A stretch of DNA of 63,244 nt from JBCDGZ01 sp038750655 (GCA_038750655.1 JBCDGZ010000023.1:1-63244); one strand, 5' to 3'. Shown: positions 49,061 to 58,240, counted from the first letter of the stretch. Numbers and translations: made by a program. The notes: generated by a model from the sequence alone, not told the origin.

Positions 49061-50185
49061 CTAGAGATTGCCTCTCCGCTCTTGCTCCCGCTCGATCGCT
49101 TCAAACAGGGCCTTAAAATTCCCCTTGCCAAAAGACCGCGCTCCCTTGCGCTGGATGATTTCGTAGAATACCGTAGGGCGATCCTGAATGGGCTTGGTGA
49201 AAATTTGCAACAAATACCCCTCATCATCTCGATCAATAAGGATGTTGAGTTCTTTTAAGGCCTCCATATCCTCATCAATCTCCCCTACCCGCTCACCGAC
49301 GGTCTCGTAGTAATTGTCGGGAACATAGAGAAAATCGACGCCGTTGCGGCGCAGTTGGCCCACCGTCTTAATAATATCATCCGTAGCAATGGCTATGTGC
49401 TGAACTCCAGCGCCTCGGTAGAATTCAATGTACTCTTCGATCTGTGATTTCTTCAGCCCCTTAGCCGGCTCATTGATCGGGAATTTAACGTAGCCGTTGC
49501 CATTGGAAACCACCTTGCTCATCAGAGCAGTATATTTGGTGGAAATATCTTTGTCATCAAAAGTAATCAACAGCTTAAAACCCATCACCTCCTGGTAAAA
49601 CTTCACCCAGCGATTCATATCGCCTAGCTCAACATTACCAACACAATGATCGACATGCTTCAATCCGATGGGCGACACGGGGCATAGGCTCTCCCGAGCT
49701 TCGAAACCCGGCATGAAAGCCCCCTGGTAATTACTGCGCTCTACGAAGGTATGGACCGTTTCTCCGTAGGTATGGATGGATGCCTTCTTTAGTTCTCCGT
49801 GATCATCGGTTAACACCTCTAGCGGACTGGCAGATTGAGCACCGCGCTCTAGCGCCCTATTGTAAGCCTCTTCGGCATCATCTACCCACAACGCCAGTAC
49901 CTTCACCCCGTCACCATGTTCGCGAACATGATGAGCGACATCGTGATCCGGATAAAGCGCAGCGGTCATCACAAAGCGAATTTTGCCTTGCTCCAGTACG
50001 TAAGAAGCGGTATCCCGCGTTCCAGTCTCCGGCCCGCGATAAGCGATGAGTCGGAAGCCGAAGGCCATTTGGTAGTAGAAGGCGGCCTGCTTGGCATTGC
50101 CGACATAAAATTCAATATGGTCCGTCCCTTTCAACGGAAAAACATCCGTGGAGGTGCTAGGTGAATTAATCGTCGAGGTTTGCAT
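49061..50185 (-). CDS. hppD: 4-hydroxyphenylpyruvate dioxygenase
   Basis: 374 aa, the usual size. Converts 4-hydroxyphenylpyruvate to homogentisate in tyrosine breakdown, in the cytoplasm. Two VOC halves: N-terminal (GTDHIEFYVGNAKQAAFYYQMAFGF) and catalytic C-terminal (LKHVDHCVGN...WVKFYQEVMGF). Fe(II) ligands are His in KHVDHCVGN (about 180), His in GVQHIAIATDD (about 263) and Glu in TVFYEIIQRKG (about 342). The C-terminal helix (GKGNFKALFEAIEREQERRG) gates the active site. It follows a MarR gene on the same strand (58-base gap). hmgA and other pathway genes are not in the window. Confidence 0.97.
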   Translation of the reverse strand: MQTSTINSPSTSTDVFPLKGTDHIEFYVGNAKQAAFYYQMAFGFRLIAYRGPETGTRDTASYVLEQGKIRFVMTAALYPDHDVAHHVREHGDGVKVLALWVDDAEEAYNRALERGAQSASPLEVLTDDHGELKKASIHTYGETVHTFVERSNYQGAFMPGFEARESLCPVSPIGLKHVDHCVGNVELGDMNRWVKFYQEVMGFKLLITFDDKDISTKYTALMSKVVSNGNGYVKFPINEPAKGLKKSQIEEYIEFYRGAGVQHIAIATDDIIKTVGQLRRNGVDFLYVPDNYYETVGERVGEIDEDMEALKELNILIDRDDEGYLLQIFTKPIQDRPTVFYEIIQRKGARSFGKGNFKALFEAIEREQERRGNL

Positions 50186-50243
50186 ATCGATTGATTTCTG
50201 GTTTTATTGCAAAATGAAAATAAGTATTGATTTGATGCAGCAA

Positions 50244-50696
50244 TCAGCGTTGTAGGTTGCTACTGACCGCCTCTAAGATGCGTTGAAGTGTTTTAAAATC
50301 TTCTTCGGTCAAGCCTGACCAGCCCTGCTTACGAAAATTCATCACAACGGGTAATAGATTCTCCACCTTATCTCGTCCTTGTTGTGTCAATAGAATATTA
50401 AAACGACGCCGATCCTGGGTATCCATCTCCCGGACAACAAATTTGCGCTTGTATAGATGATCAATAATCCGAGTAATCGTAGGTGGATGCTTAAAGGTAC
50501 GAATAGCAATTTCGTACTGATTCAGTCCATTTTCTTTGTATAATTCATGGAGAATTACCCACTGATCTACGGTGATGTCTGCACCAGTTTTCCGCAGTTG
50601 CTGATGGAAATGCTGTTTGATCAGCTTAGCCGTACGTTCAATCAAAAAACCGTAGGCATTATCCTGATCTTCGGCCGTTTTAATTTTTGTGCTCAT
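50244..50696 (-). CDS. MarR-family transcriptional regulator
   Basis: 150 aa. Winged-helix core: AKLIKQHFHQQLRKTGADITVDQWVILHELYKENGLNQYEIAIRTFKHPPTITRIIDHLYKRKFVVREMDTQDRRRFNILLT, with the D-x-R-[RG] wing signature. It is immediately upstream of hppD and probably controls it and itself. A TAGTTA-N6-TAACTA palindrome lies 17 bases before its start (50713-50730). The ligand may be an aromatic acid such as a tyrosine catabolite; this is inferred from context. Confidence 0.93.
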   Translation of the reverse strand: MSTKIKTAEDQDNAYGFLIERTAKLIKQHFHQQLRKTGADITVDQWVILHELYKENGLNQYEIAIRTFKHPPTITRIIDHLYKRKFVVREMDTQDRRRFNILLTQQGRDKVENLLPVVMNFRKQGWSGLTEEDFKTLQRILEAVSSNLQR

Positions 50697-50712
50697 TTTT
50701 ACAGAAACAAAT

Positions 50713-50745
50713 TAGTTAACATAATAACTATTTGCAAGATAACTA
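50713..50745. promoter_or_regulatory. MarR operator candidate
   Basis: Perfect TAGTTA-ACATAA-TAACTA at 50713-50730 plus a third half-site TAACTA at 50740-50745, in the 80-base gap before the MarR start. Confidence 0.6.
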
Positions 50746-50776
50746 AACTTGAGCAACTGTGCAATAGCTTCTATTT

Positions 50777-52219
50777 CTATTCCAAAGCCTTCCGAATTTC
50801 TACCTCTAGTAAAGCCACAATTTTCTGCCCACAGAGTAACAATAGCTCCTGCTCGTCAGCCGTAATCGTGTACTTCGTACTAATATTGGTCACCAGTTCG
50901 TAGAGAATTTGTAGTTCGAAACTCGTCAATGGCTTCCCACCGCCTTTTAACTCCTCTTCCAGCCGTTGGATCAGTCGTTTTTGCTCCTTCTCAATTTCAA
51001 TAATCGGCGGCGGCTGATTCTCATTATTGCGAATCAAAACATTGAAGCTGAAAATAATGGGCGTAAAATGGAGTCGACTACCCAGGTCGGCCAGATCGCT
51101 GGGCAGGGTGATCCGCCGGGCCTCTAGGCCGCTGGAAGCCAGGCGGCCAAAGACTTTGAAGGACAGCCGGGCAGTCTGCTTCTTAGCGAAGGTGTAGGTA
51201 TTTCCTGAATTATCGGCGTCGACCACCATCAGTACCTTTCCTCTCTTGGCGCGGTCTTGTTGCAGTAAGTCAATGGCGGTTTTGTAACCAAAGTTATCCG
51301 TCATTGCACCATCAATAATGTGCAGGAAACGACGGTCATCGCTGTAGGTACTTTCCATCGTTGTATTGGAAATCAAGGCCGGGAAGCTGCCGCTGGCCTT
51401 AATCCCTACGGACAAAGGCATCTGGTAATTGCTAAACGCCTCCTTGCACTCGTATTTTTTCACCCGATGGGAGTAGCCACATATTTCGTAGGTCTCGAGG
51501 ATGTCGGGAGTGTAGGGAAAAATACCCATTTTATCCAATAAAGAGCCATTAGCAACCATCATCGGATAGCGTACGGGCTGCTCACTCTGCTGGCGGTCGA
51601 CGAAAAGGTCTCCCAGCATGATGCTCGGCACCGGCCCCTCGGCCTTCCACTCGCTCCGCCGCCGCCGATAGCCCAACACCCGGTCATCGATAGCGCGTTC
51701 TAGGGCGTCGCCATCATCGAGGTAGCTGAACCAGAGGCGAGGGTTGAAGAGGGCCCAAAATAGGGGTTTGGTATAAGAGTAGCTGAGGTCCTTGCGAATG
51801 TTTTTGTCCAAATAGGCGTGCAGAGAGAAAACGGTATCGCGCTGATTTTCGTGATGATCGTATAGGGAGGCAATGTAGGCTCCCCCCGCAAAGCCGCCGC
51901 CGGAAACCGTCGATAAATAATCAATCTCCTGTAGGGCATTCCGGCCGCTGGGCAGCTGCATCTTTTCCAAGCCCAGCATGACTCCGATGCCCAGGTTCGC
52001 CGCTCTGGACCCGCCGCCGGAGATCGCCAGCGCCAGCGCCAGGCTGCTATCTTGCGCCGGGCGAAGCTGTACAGACTTATAACCACTCGTATTTACTGTA
52101 GGCAGCTGATCACCATCTTTGATGAACTGGCTGCGATCAGGATAGATGTTGCGACTGCAAGAAGAAAACAATAAAGTAGCCAGGAAGGCCAACAAGAGCA
52201 GGCTTTTTTGAGTAGTCAT
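50777..52219 (-). CDS. Patatin-like phospholipase lipoprotein
   Basis: 480 aa. Lipoprotein signal peptide with lipobox FSSC (Cys about 21). Patatin motifs: oxyanion loop ISGGGSRAANLGIG, nucleophile Ser in DYLSTVSGGGFAGGAYI, and the dyad Asp in HIIDGAMTDNFGYKTAID. Hydrolyses acyl chains of lipids. In Gram-negative bacteria, lipid-anchored patatins can act on envelope phospholipids; the lipobox points outside the cytoplasm. Residues 370-480 are helical, ending LLLCGQKIVALLEVEIRKALE. It is on the same strand as, and 40 bases before, no other gene of clear partnership. Confidence 0.9.
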   Translation of the reverse strand: MTTQKSLLLLAFLATLLFSSCSRNIYPDRSQFIKDGDQLPTVNTSGYKSVQLRPAQDSSLALALAISGGGSRAANLGIGVMLGLEKMQLPSGRNALQEIDYLSTVSGGGFAGGAYIASLYDHHENQRDTVFSLHAYLDKNIRKDLSYSYTKPLFWALFNPRLWFSYLDDGDALERAIDDRVLGYRRRRSEWKAEGPVPSIMLGDLFVDRQQSEQPVRYPMMVANGSLLDKMGIFPYTPDILETYEICGYSHRVKKYECKEAFSNYQMPLSVGIKASGSFPALISNTTMESTYSDDRRFLHIIDGAMTDNFGYKTAIDLLQQDRAKRGKVLMVVDADNSGNTYTFAKKQTARLSFKVFGRLASSGLEARRITLPSDLADLGSRLHFTPIIFSFNVLIRNNENQPPPIIEIEKEQKRLIQRLEEELKGGGKPLTSFELQILYELVTNISTKYTITADEQELLLLCGQKIVALLEVEIRKALE

Positions 52220-52259
52220 AACAGGAGGGTTTGCGGCTAAAATAGTGAATTAACCGCAA

Positions 52260-53267
52260 TTATCCGTCAATCCGATGCGCCATCTCCTGGATCGCATTAA
52301 TGATATTATCCAACTGTGGTGGGTAATTGATGTATTTCATTTTGCTCTCGTCTTTCCCCCAGATGCTGACCGTCACCACTTTTTTCTTGGAACCGTAAGC
52401 CACTGCTAGACGCAGTGGAATCGGCGTCGGCTTATCCTGCTTACGCGACTGGCAGTAGTTGTCTTCGCAGTCGTAGATGCGTTCCAGCTCGAAAAAGCGT
52501 TGGGCGACGATAAACTCCGCAAATTGCTCTAATTCTGCCCTTGGAATATTTTTCTTGGTAATCACCAAGCCACTATTGACGCTTTTGAATTCCTTGATGA
52601 GTCGTCCATCGCTTTTTATATGGATATAGTCCCTCAGTACAGGATTGACGCCTCCGTAGTAGCCGCCGCCAATTAGCTCAATACTGATGTACACTGGGTC
52701 TTTCTTTTTCTTTTTGGCCTTCCTCCTTCTCTTGCGCTTTTTCTTCCCTAGGGAGAGCCAACGGCGGCTGCGCCGCGGATTGGCCGTTTCAACAATAATA
52801 TCCGGCAATTCATTCGGTGGCTTGACAAAAGGAGCGTCCTTGCTCTCTACCCGAATAAAATGGTACTGATAGGTTCCTTTACTATTGGGTTGATTGAATT
52901 CTAATACCAGTGCCTGCTTGGTCAGCTCCGCCACCCGAAAATTCTTGATGTGTTTGAATGTATAGATCAACTCACTGCCGTCCAAGACCCAGGGCCCTCG
53001 GCTCATCGTTCCGTTAAGGTACTGCTCGAAAGTATAGTTGTAGCGAAAGTGCAGAAAGTAGTCGTAGAACGTCTCAGCCTGGTGAATAATGGTATTGGAT
53101 TCCAGGTGCAGCGCATAGGTGTAGCGCCACTTGGTCTCGACCAGTTTACGCTCGTCAGGAGCAGGATATTTGCTCATTTGGAGTAGACTATCCACTTGCT
53201 GAGCAATGCTCTTAACAGGTCCTCCAAAGAGCAATACCAGGAGTGAAATGAATATGTGTTTCCTCAT
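52260..53267 (-). CDS. Secreted protein with a polybasic insert, unknown function
   Basis: 335 aa. Signal peptide MRKHIFISLLVLLFGGPVKS. About 50-155 is a lipocalin-like beta region (KWRYTYALHLESNTIIHQAETFYDYFLHFRYNY...MSRGPWVLDGSELIYTF). About 178-205 has an extreme basic run (LGKKKRKRRRKAKKKKKDP). About 208-335 is a second domain containing paired cysteines (YDCEDNYCQSRK) and KKVVTVSIWGKDESKMKYINYPP. I recognise no family. Its stop is 40 bases from the patatin start on the same strand, so the two may be co-transcribed. Confidence 0.72.
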   Translation of the reverse strand: MRKHIFISLLVLLFGGPVKSIAQQVDSLLQMSKYPAPDERKLVETKWRYTYALHLESNTIIHQAETFYDYFLHFRYNYTFEQYLNGTMSRGPWVLDGSELIYTFKHIKNFRVAELTKQALVLEFNQPNSKGTYQYHFIRVESKDAPFVKPPNELPDIIVETANPRRSRRWLSLGKKKRKRRRKAKKKKKDPVYISIELIGGGYYGGVNPVLRDYIHIKSDGRLIKEFKSVNSGLVITKKNIPRAELEQFAEFIVAQRFFELERIYDCEDNYCQSRKQDKPTPIPLRLAVAYGSKKKVVTVSIWGKDESKMKYINYPPQLDNIINAIQEMAHRIDG

Positions 53268-53360
53268 TATTAGGCTAGATTCTAGTATTTGCTGAAGTAT
53301 CTGCTACAAAAACCGTTCTCATTGCTATTATATTATACGAAAATACTATATATATTAGAG

Positions 53361-53404
53361 AAAACAGGAACGCCAGCGCCCTTTCTCAGGACCCTGGCGT
53401 TCCT
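53361..53404 (-). terminator. Terminator of the FadL-like porin gene
   Basis: Perfect 11-bp stem AGGAACGCCAG (53366-53376) / CTGGCGTTCCT (53394-53404), followed on the minus strand by GTTTTCT. Confidence 0.87.
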
Positions 53405-53431
53405 CCCTACCCCGCAAAAGTCTACCCCCTC

Positions 53432-54892
53432 CTAAAACCGAAAGCCTACTGTCATCAAAAAGTGCTGGGTGGTGACTTCGTTGTCAACTACCTGACCGGC
53501 TCCCCCATCAAATTGATAAGGCACATAGATCTCTTCACTCTGCCGGAGGCGGTAAGCCAGATCGATGTAGAAGCTGCGCTCCTGGAGGCCAAGGCCGAAG
53601 CTGAGTGCATTGTTGTTGGCGCTGTCGTCCTCGAAGGGTGCACCGTTGATTATATAGCCGGCTCGGAAGCGGAACTGCTTTAAGGCATACTCGCCCCCCA
53701 GGCGGATGTTGAGCCTAGAGGCCAAAAAGTTATCAATGTCGCCATTGATCTGTTCCTCGGCGAAGCGGTCGCCGGGGTCAGAGCTGTTAGCGGTTAAGTT
53801 GAAATTATTGGCCGTGTAGTCGACCCATTCGACTTCGGCGCTGATGAAGCCGCGCTTTTTGATCAGGAAGCCTGCACTACCGATGATCCGCCAGGGCGTT
53901 CGGAATCTGTACTCGAAGTTCCCTTCGGGCGAGAGGCCTTCCAGGCGACTGTTGCCACTGGCATCCGTGAAATCGTAGATAATGCTGGTATTAAAATTGT
54001 CCGTCAGACCAAAGGCTGTGGGGGTATGAATGGCCAGCCCCACACGCACCGTTTGGTTAAAGCGGTAGATCATACCTAGCTTGAGGTTGATGCCTACACC
54101 GGATGTTGTCAGGTTTTCTTCAAAAATCAATTCATTGAAAAAGGGGATGGAGTCTATATTATTTTCCCGATAAATCTTTTTTTCATCATAGGAAATAAAA
54201 GGAACACCAATCGTCGCTCCAAGCAGAAGCTTTTCGTTGTAGTTTCCCGCCAACGATAAAACCAATTCATTCATTGACCCACTACTTCGAAACTCTTGTT
54301 CGATAGCAATATCGGCGTTGGGGGCCAGCTCGAAGTCGCTGGTAAAACGGCCGCTATTGTCCTCATAGATGGCCAAGGCATCGAATGCTGGCCCCGCCTC
54401 GAAGGCAGTTAGGCCGAAGGTGTTGGCCTCTTGCACCCAGCGATCAACAATGGAGCCTTGGCCGGTACCGCGATAGAGAAATTGCTGGTTGAAATTGGCC
54501 AGCCGATTGAAGCCAATCCCGATGTTAAAGGTTTTCCAGCGGACACCTCTAGGCTTAGAGTGTAAGACAAAGCCAAGGTTGTTGAGGTTAAAATTAGTTT
54601 TGTTATCCACAATCATATCGCTGGTTGCATTGCGAAGTTGTGAACTTGTTTCTGAAAAAAAGAGAGAAGGGGTGAGCATAAATTGTGAGGAGCGGTACTG
54701 CGCTAGCCCCGCAGGATTCGTACTGAGCACCGAAAAATCGGCGCCAAGAGCGCCAAGGCTACCCCCAACACTTACCGCTCGGGCTGTGCCTCCAATATCG
54801 TAATTGGAGTACCGAATAGCATCATTGAGGGTTTGCGCTTGCAGCAGTGCTGTGAACATCAGGCACCAAAACAGGACAATATATCTTAGCAT
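53432..54892 (-). CDS. OmpP1/FadL-family outer-membrane protein
   Basis: 486 aa. Signal peptide MLRYIVLFWCLMFTALLQA. The N-terminal hatch region reads SNYDIGGTARAVSVGGSLGALGADFSVLSTNPAGLAQYRSSQF, the usual FadL/OmpP1 signature (the NPAGLA motif). The barrel follows, with amphipathic strands such as KTFNIGIGFNRLANFNQQF and VRVGLAIHTPTAFGL, ending LMTVGFRF with terminal Phe. The family transports hydrophobic compounds, such as long-chain fatty acids, across the outer membrane. No acyl-CoA gene is adjacent. Confidence 0.9.
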   Translation of the reverse strand: MLRYIVLFWCLMFTALLQAQTLNDAIRYSNYDIGGTARAVSVGGSLGALGADFSVLSTNPAGLAQYRSSQFMLTPSLFFSETSSQLRNATSDMIVDNKTNFNLNNLGFVLHSKPRGVRWKTFNIGIGFNRLANFNQQFLYRGTGQGSIVDRWVQEANTFGLTAFEAGPAFDALAIYEDNSGRFTSDFELAPNADIAIEQEFRSSGSMNELVLSLAGNYNEKLLLGATIGVPFISYDEKKIYRENNIDSIPFFNELIFEENLTTSGVGINLKLGMIYRFNQTVRVGLAIHTPTAFGLTDNFNTSIIYDFTDASGNSRLEGLSPEGNFEYRFRTPWRIIGSAGFLIKKRGFISAEVEWVDYTANNFNLTANSSDPGDRFAEEQINGDIDNFLASRLNIRLGGEYALKQFRFRAGYIINGAPFEDDSANNNALSFGLGLQERSFYIDLAYRLRQSEEIYVPYQFDGGAGQVVDNEVTTQHFLMTVGFRF

Positions 54893-54944
54893 GGATAAAA
54901 AATTTGTAGATTCTAATTAGCGGAGGATGTGCGGATGCTTGGGT

Positions 54945-54992
54945 ATAAAAAAAGTGGGTGGACCGGACATTTCTGTCAAAATCCACCCACTT
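54945..54992 (-). terminator. Terminator of the Arg/Ser-rich protein gene
   Basis: Perfect 11-bp stem AAGTGGGTGGA (54952-54962) / TCCACCCACTT (54982-54992), followed on the minus strand by a run of seven T including the last stem bases. Confidence 0.92.
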
Positions 54993-55023
54993 CCGGACTG
55001 GCAGTTAGAACTGCTTTGTAGTA

Positions 55024-56400
55024 TTAGTTACCTCTGCGTGAGCGAGAGGAGGAAGAGCGGCTGCTTCTGCTCCCTGAAGAAGAACGGCTGCTGCTGCTTC
55101 TATTGTAGCTTCTTCCTGAGCTAGAGCGAGAGCGGCTACTTGGTGTGTAGCTTCTGCTGCTGCGAGAAGAACTGTTTGATCTGTTGTAACTCCGTGGAGA
55201 AGAGCTTCTACTTGAGTTATTGTAGCTGCGAGAAGAAGAACTTCTGTTTGGCTTGTTATAACTACGTGATGATTGACTTCTCTGAGGAGTGTAGCTCTTG
55301 CTAGAAGAAGAACGGCTAGGTCTATTGTACGTGCTGTTACTTCTTGTCGGGCGATCAGAACGCTTGTTGTAAGTCCGTGAAGGCTGAGAAGTTGAACTTC
55401 TGCTTACGTCCGATCTGGTACGATCGCTGTTCGTACTTCTACTCACATCCGATCTAGTGCGGCTGCTATTCGTACTTCTGCTAACATCTGACCTAGTGCG
55501 ACTGCTATTATCAACGCTACTGCGTGAGGTACTCCGAGACCTGTTATCATCAGTGCTTCGGTAGGTGCTACGTGCATCAGAGCGCGTGTTACCATTAGCA
55601 TTACGACTACGCAAGTCGGGCGTGTTAACAGCAGAACGAGTACGGCCACTATTGCTAGTTGTCGGTGATGTCCTACCAACAGCCCCTCTTCTAGAGCCAT
55701 AGTAGTTATTGTTCACGACATTATTGGTCACATTGGCATTGCTAGCGCCGTAAAAGCCAGGAGCGTTCCAGCCTGGTGGGCAGTAGTAACCGCCACCGCC
55801 AGCGAAGCCGCCTGCACCGAAGTTATTCCAACCGCCGCCAAAACCATTATTCCAGCCGTTGTTCCAGCCATTATTCCAACCGAAGTTGTTGTTGACAATC
55901 ACAGTGTTGCCGAAGCCACCGCCCCAACCCCAAGGCCGACCGATGTTGACACTCACGAATGATCCGCCCCATGGATTGCCCCAAGGGTTACCGAAGTTAT
56001 TCCAACGATTCCATCTGTTCCAGCGATTCCATCGTCTCCAGCTCCAGTAATTATTGAAGCCGTTGTTGATGTAGATGGAAGTACCAGGATTGAAAAAAGG
56101 ATCGTAGAAGGCGAGGTCCGTGTAGTAGGGATCGTAGAAATTGAATCCACTATTTGCTCTACGGAAACGACGAATCCTTGAGGTGTAATAATAATCATAA
56201 TCATCGTCATCGTAGCTGTCATACTCACCATCATCGTAGCTATAAGCATCGTCGTCATCAACGGCATCATCATAGCTGTACGAGGAAGTCCGATCAGTGT
56301 CTGGATCGTAATACAGATCGTCATACTGGGCGACTGCCGAACTCACCCATGCGAAGACGAAGAGGAGGCTTAAAATGGCAGACAATTTATTGATTTTCAT
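55024..56400 (-). CDS. Secreted low-complexity protein: Asp/Tyr, then Trp/Asn/Gly, then Arg/Ser
   Basis: 458 aa from the ATG at 56400, which starts the signal peptide MKINKLSAILSLLFVFAWVS. Three compositional zones follow: about 25-85 acidic and Tyr/Asp-rich (YSYDDAVDDDDAYSYDDG); about 95-235 rich in Trp, Asn, Gly and Arg (NYWSWRRWNRWNRWNRW; GWNNGWNNGWNNGF); about 240-458 dominated by Arg-Ser (SRTRSDVSRSTNS; RSSSSRSYN). A 13-residue unit is repeated three times (DNA 55397-55513). No cysteines of note and no T9SS domain. The net charge shifts from strongly negative to strongly positive. It is divergent from proS. It may form an extracellular or envelope matrix; that is a guess from composition. 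Confidence 0.8.
   Translation of the reverse strand: MKINKLSAILSLLFVFAWVSSAVAQYDDLYYDPDTDRTSSYSYDDAVDDDDAYSYDDGEYDSYDDDDYDYYYTSRIRRFRRANSGFNFYDPYYTDLAFYDPFFNPGTSIYINNGFNNYWSWRRWNRWNRWNRWNNFGNPWGNPWGGSFVSVNIGRPWGWGGGFGNTVIVNNNFGWNNGWNNGWNNGFGGGWNNFGAGGFAGGGGYYCPPGWNAPGFYGASNANVTNNVVNNNYYGSRRGAVGRTSPTTSNSGRTRSAVNTPDLRSRNANGNTRSDARSTYRSTDDNRSRSTSRSSVDNSSRTRSDVSRSTNSSRTRSDVSRSTNSDRTRSDVSRSSTSQPSRTYNKRSDRPTRSNSTYNRPSRSSSSKSYTPQRSQSSRSYNKPNRSSSSRSYNNSSRSSSPRSYNRSNSSSRSSRSYTPSSRSRSSSGRSYNRSSSSRSSSGSRSSRSSSSRSRRGN
55397..55513 (-). repeat. 39-bp coding tandem repeat, three units
   Basis: Units 55397-55435, 55436-55474 and 55475-55513, encoding variants of TNSSRTRSDVSRS. They are in frame inside the Arg/Ser gene, with third-position changes between units. 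Confidence 0.85.
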
Positions 56401-56643
56401 AAACAAAATTTTAGAACGTAATTACTGTGACTCTCTTACAAGTTACAGCTGTAATTTATTACTTTTGTGGCTAATTTTTAGTTAATAACTTATTAAAGTT
56501 GAATTTATCCTGAAAATAAAACGTTAAAACCAGCAATTCAGCTTTAAGAAGGAGACGAACGGCTTGCTTTTTGTCACAATCCCGACGAAATTGGGTGGCC
56601 GCTTCCTCTAATTATTCAACATATTATCACATTTCAAAGTTCT

Positions 56644-58110
56644 ATGGCTAAGGAAATCACGAACCGAAGTGAGGATTATTCCCAGTGGTATAATGACATT
56701 GTCAAAAAGGCTGGCCTCGCAGATCATTCTGCGGTCAGAGGCTGCATGGTCATTAAACCTCACGGCTTCGCAATTTGGGAGAACATGCGCGATCAACTCG
56801 ATCGTATGTTCAAGGAAACTGGTCACGTTAACGCCTATTTTCCCTTATTTATCCCCAAAAGTTTTCTTAGCAAAGAGGCAGAACACGTAGAAGGTTTCGC
56901 CAAAGAGTGTGCCGTTGTGACGCATCATCGCCTGATGAATGACCCAGACGGCAACGGCGTTGTGGTCGACCCGAGCGCCCGTTTGGAGGAAGAACTGATC
57001 GTTCGGCCAACTTCTGAGACCATCATCTGGAACACCTATCGCGATTGGATCAACTCCTACCGCGATCTGCCGCTGCTCATCAACCAGTGGGCCAATGTCG
57101 TACGCTGGGAAATGCGTACCCGAATGTTTCTCCGAACCGCCGAGTTCCTTTGGCAAGAAGGCCATACGGCTCACGCTACTCAGGCCGAAGCGGTAGAAGA
57201 AACGCGCAGAATTCTCGACATCTACGCCACCTTTGCCGAGGAGTACATGGCCATGCCAGTTGTCAAGGGCGTCAAGACGGTCAACGAGCGCTTCGCAGGA
57301 GCGGAAGATACCTACACCATCGAAGCCCTGATGCAGGATGCCAAAGCCTTACAGGCCGGCACCTCGCACTTCCTTGGTCAAAATTTTGCCAAGGCTTTCG
57401 ACGTTACCTTTTTGGATGAGAACCAAAAATCCAACCATGTTTGGGCAACCTCCTGGGGTGTCTCGACCCGTTTGATGGGCGGATTGATTATGACCCATTC
57501 GGACGACGATGGCTTGATCATTCCGCCAAAACTAGCGCCTACGCAGGTAGTGATTGTACCTATTCCAAAACCAGATGCAGTGATTGGCGAGGCAGTCGAA
57601 AAAATTATGAAAGCCCTGAAAGCCAAGGGAATAAGTGTCAAATACGATACTGATTTGAAGAAACGGCCAGGCTTCAAATTTGCCGAATATGAGATGAGAG
57701 GTATCCCTGTACGGCTCGGCATCGGCAAGCGAGACCTAGAGAAAGAACAGGTGGAAGTTGCCCGCCGCGATACGAAAGAAAAGACCAGCGTGCCTGTAGC
57801 GGGCATTGCAGACTATATCGAACAATTACTCAGTGACATCCAAAACAACCTCTTCCAAAAGGCTGTCGACTTTCGGACAGCACATACGACGAGTGTGGAT
57901 AACTTCGACGACTTCAAATCAGTAGTCGAAGGCAAGGGCGGATTCGTATCTGCTCATTGGGATGGAACTACTGAGACAGAAGTCAAAATCAAGGAGCTGA
58001 CCAAAGCCACTATCCGCTGTATTCCGCTGGATGGAGAGCAGGAAGGCGGTACTTGTGTGCTGACGGGCCAGCCCAGCAAGCAACGCGTGTTGTTTGCTAA
58101 AGCCTATTAG
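56644..58110 (+). CDS. proS: Proline--tRNA ligase
   Basis: 488 aa, the short archaeal/eukaryote-type ProS without the bacterial editing insert. Charges tRNA-Pro with proline using ATP. Class II motifs: motif 2 at WEMRTRMFLRTAEFLWQEGHTAH, motif 3 at GGLIMTHSDDDGLIIPPKLAP; proline-pocket region RPTSETIIWNTY. The anticodon-binding domain follows (VVIVPIPKPDAVIGEAVEKIMKAL), and the chain ends in AKAY, the C-terminal Tyr typical of this type. A terminator follows at 58139. It is divergent from the Arg/Ser gene with a 243-base gap. Confidence 0.97.
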   Translation: MAKEITNRSEDYSQWYNDIVKKAGLADHSAVRGCMVIKPHGFAIWENMRDQLDRMFKETGHVNAYFPLFIPKSFLSKEAEHVEGFAKECAVVTHHRLMNDPDGNGVVVDPSARLEEELIVRPTSETIIWNTYRDWINSYRDLPLLINQWANVVRWEMRTRMFLRTAEFLWQEGHTAHATQAEAVEETRRILDIYATFAEEYMAMPVVKGVKTVNERFAGAEDTYTIEALMQDAKALQAGTSHFLGQNFAKAFDVTFLDENQKSNHVWATSWGVSTRLMGGLIMTHSDDDGLIIPPKLAPTQVVIVPIPKPDAVIGEAVEKIMKALKAKGISVKYDTDLKKRPGFKFAEYEMRGIPVRLGIGKRDLEKEQVEVARRDTKEKTSVPVAGIADYIEQLLSDIQNNLFQKAVDFRTAHTTSVDNFDDFKSVVEGKGGFVSAHWDGTTETEVKIKELTKATIRCIPLDGEQEGGTCVLTGQPSKQRVLFAKAY

Positions 58111-58138
58111 CCTAAACAATCACGACTTTATATTTCAA

Positions 58139-58178
58139 AAAGGCGCTGTATTCTACCAAAATATAGCGCCTTTCTTTT
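58139..58178 (+). terminator. Terminator of proS
   Basis: 14-bp stem AAAGGCGCTGTATT / AATATAGCGCCTTT (one G-T pair) followed by CTTTT. Confidence 0.9.
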
Positions 58179-58232
58179 GTTAATCGGACAGAACAAAATC
58201 TGTTCAGGTATCAAGTATTCCCTTTCTTTTTG

Positions 58233-58240
58233 TATTTTTG
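58233..58240 (+). promoter_or_regulatory. Predicted -7 box upstream of the DUF3127 gene
   Basis: TATTTTTG is a perfect TAnnTTTG, 80 bases before the ATG at 58321. No clear -33 box is seen. Confidence 0.35.

Noticed and set aside
55397..55513. Possible CRISPR-like direct repeats
   Set aside because: Units are contiguous 39-bp in-frame coding repeats without spacers, and no cas gene is near.
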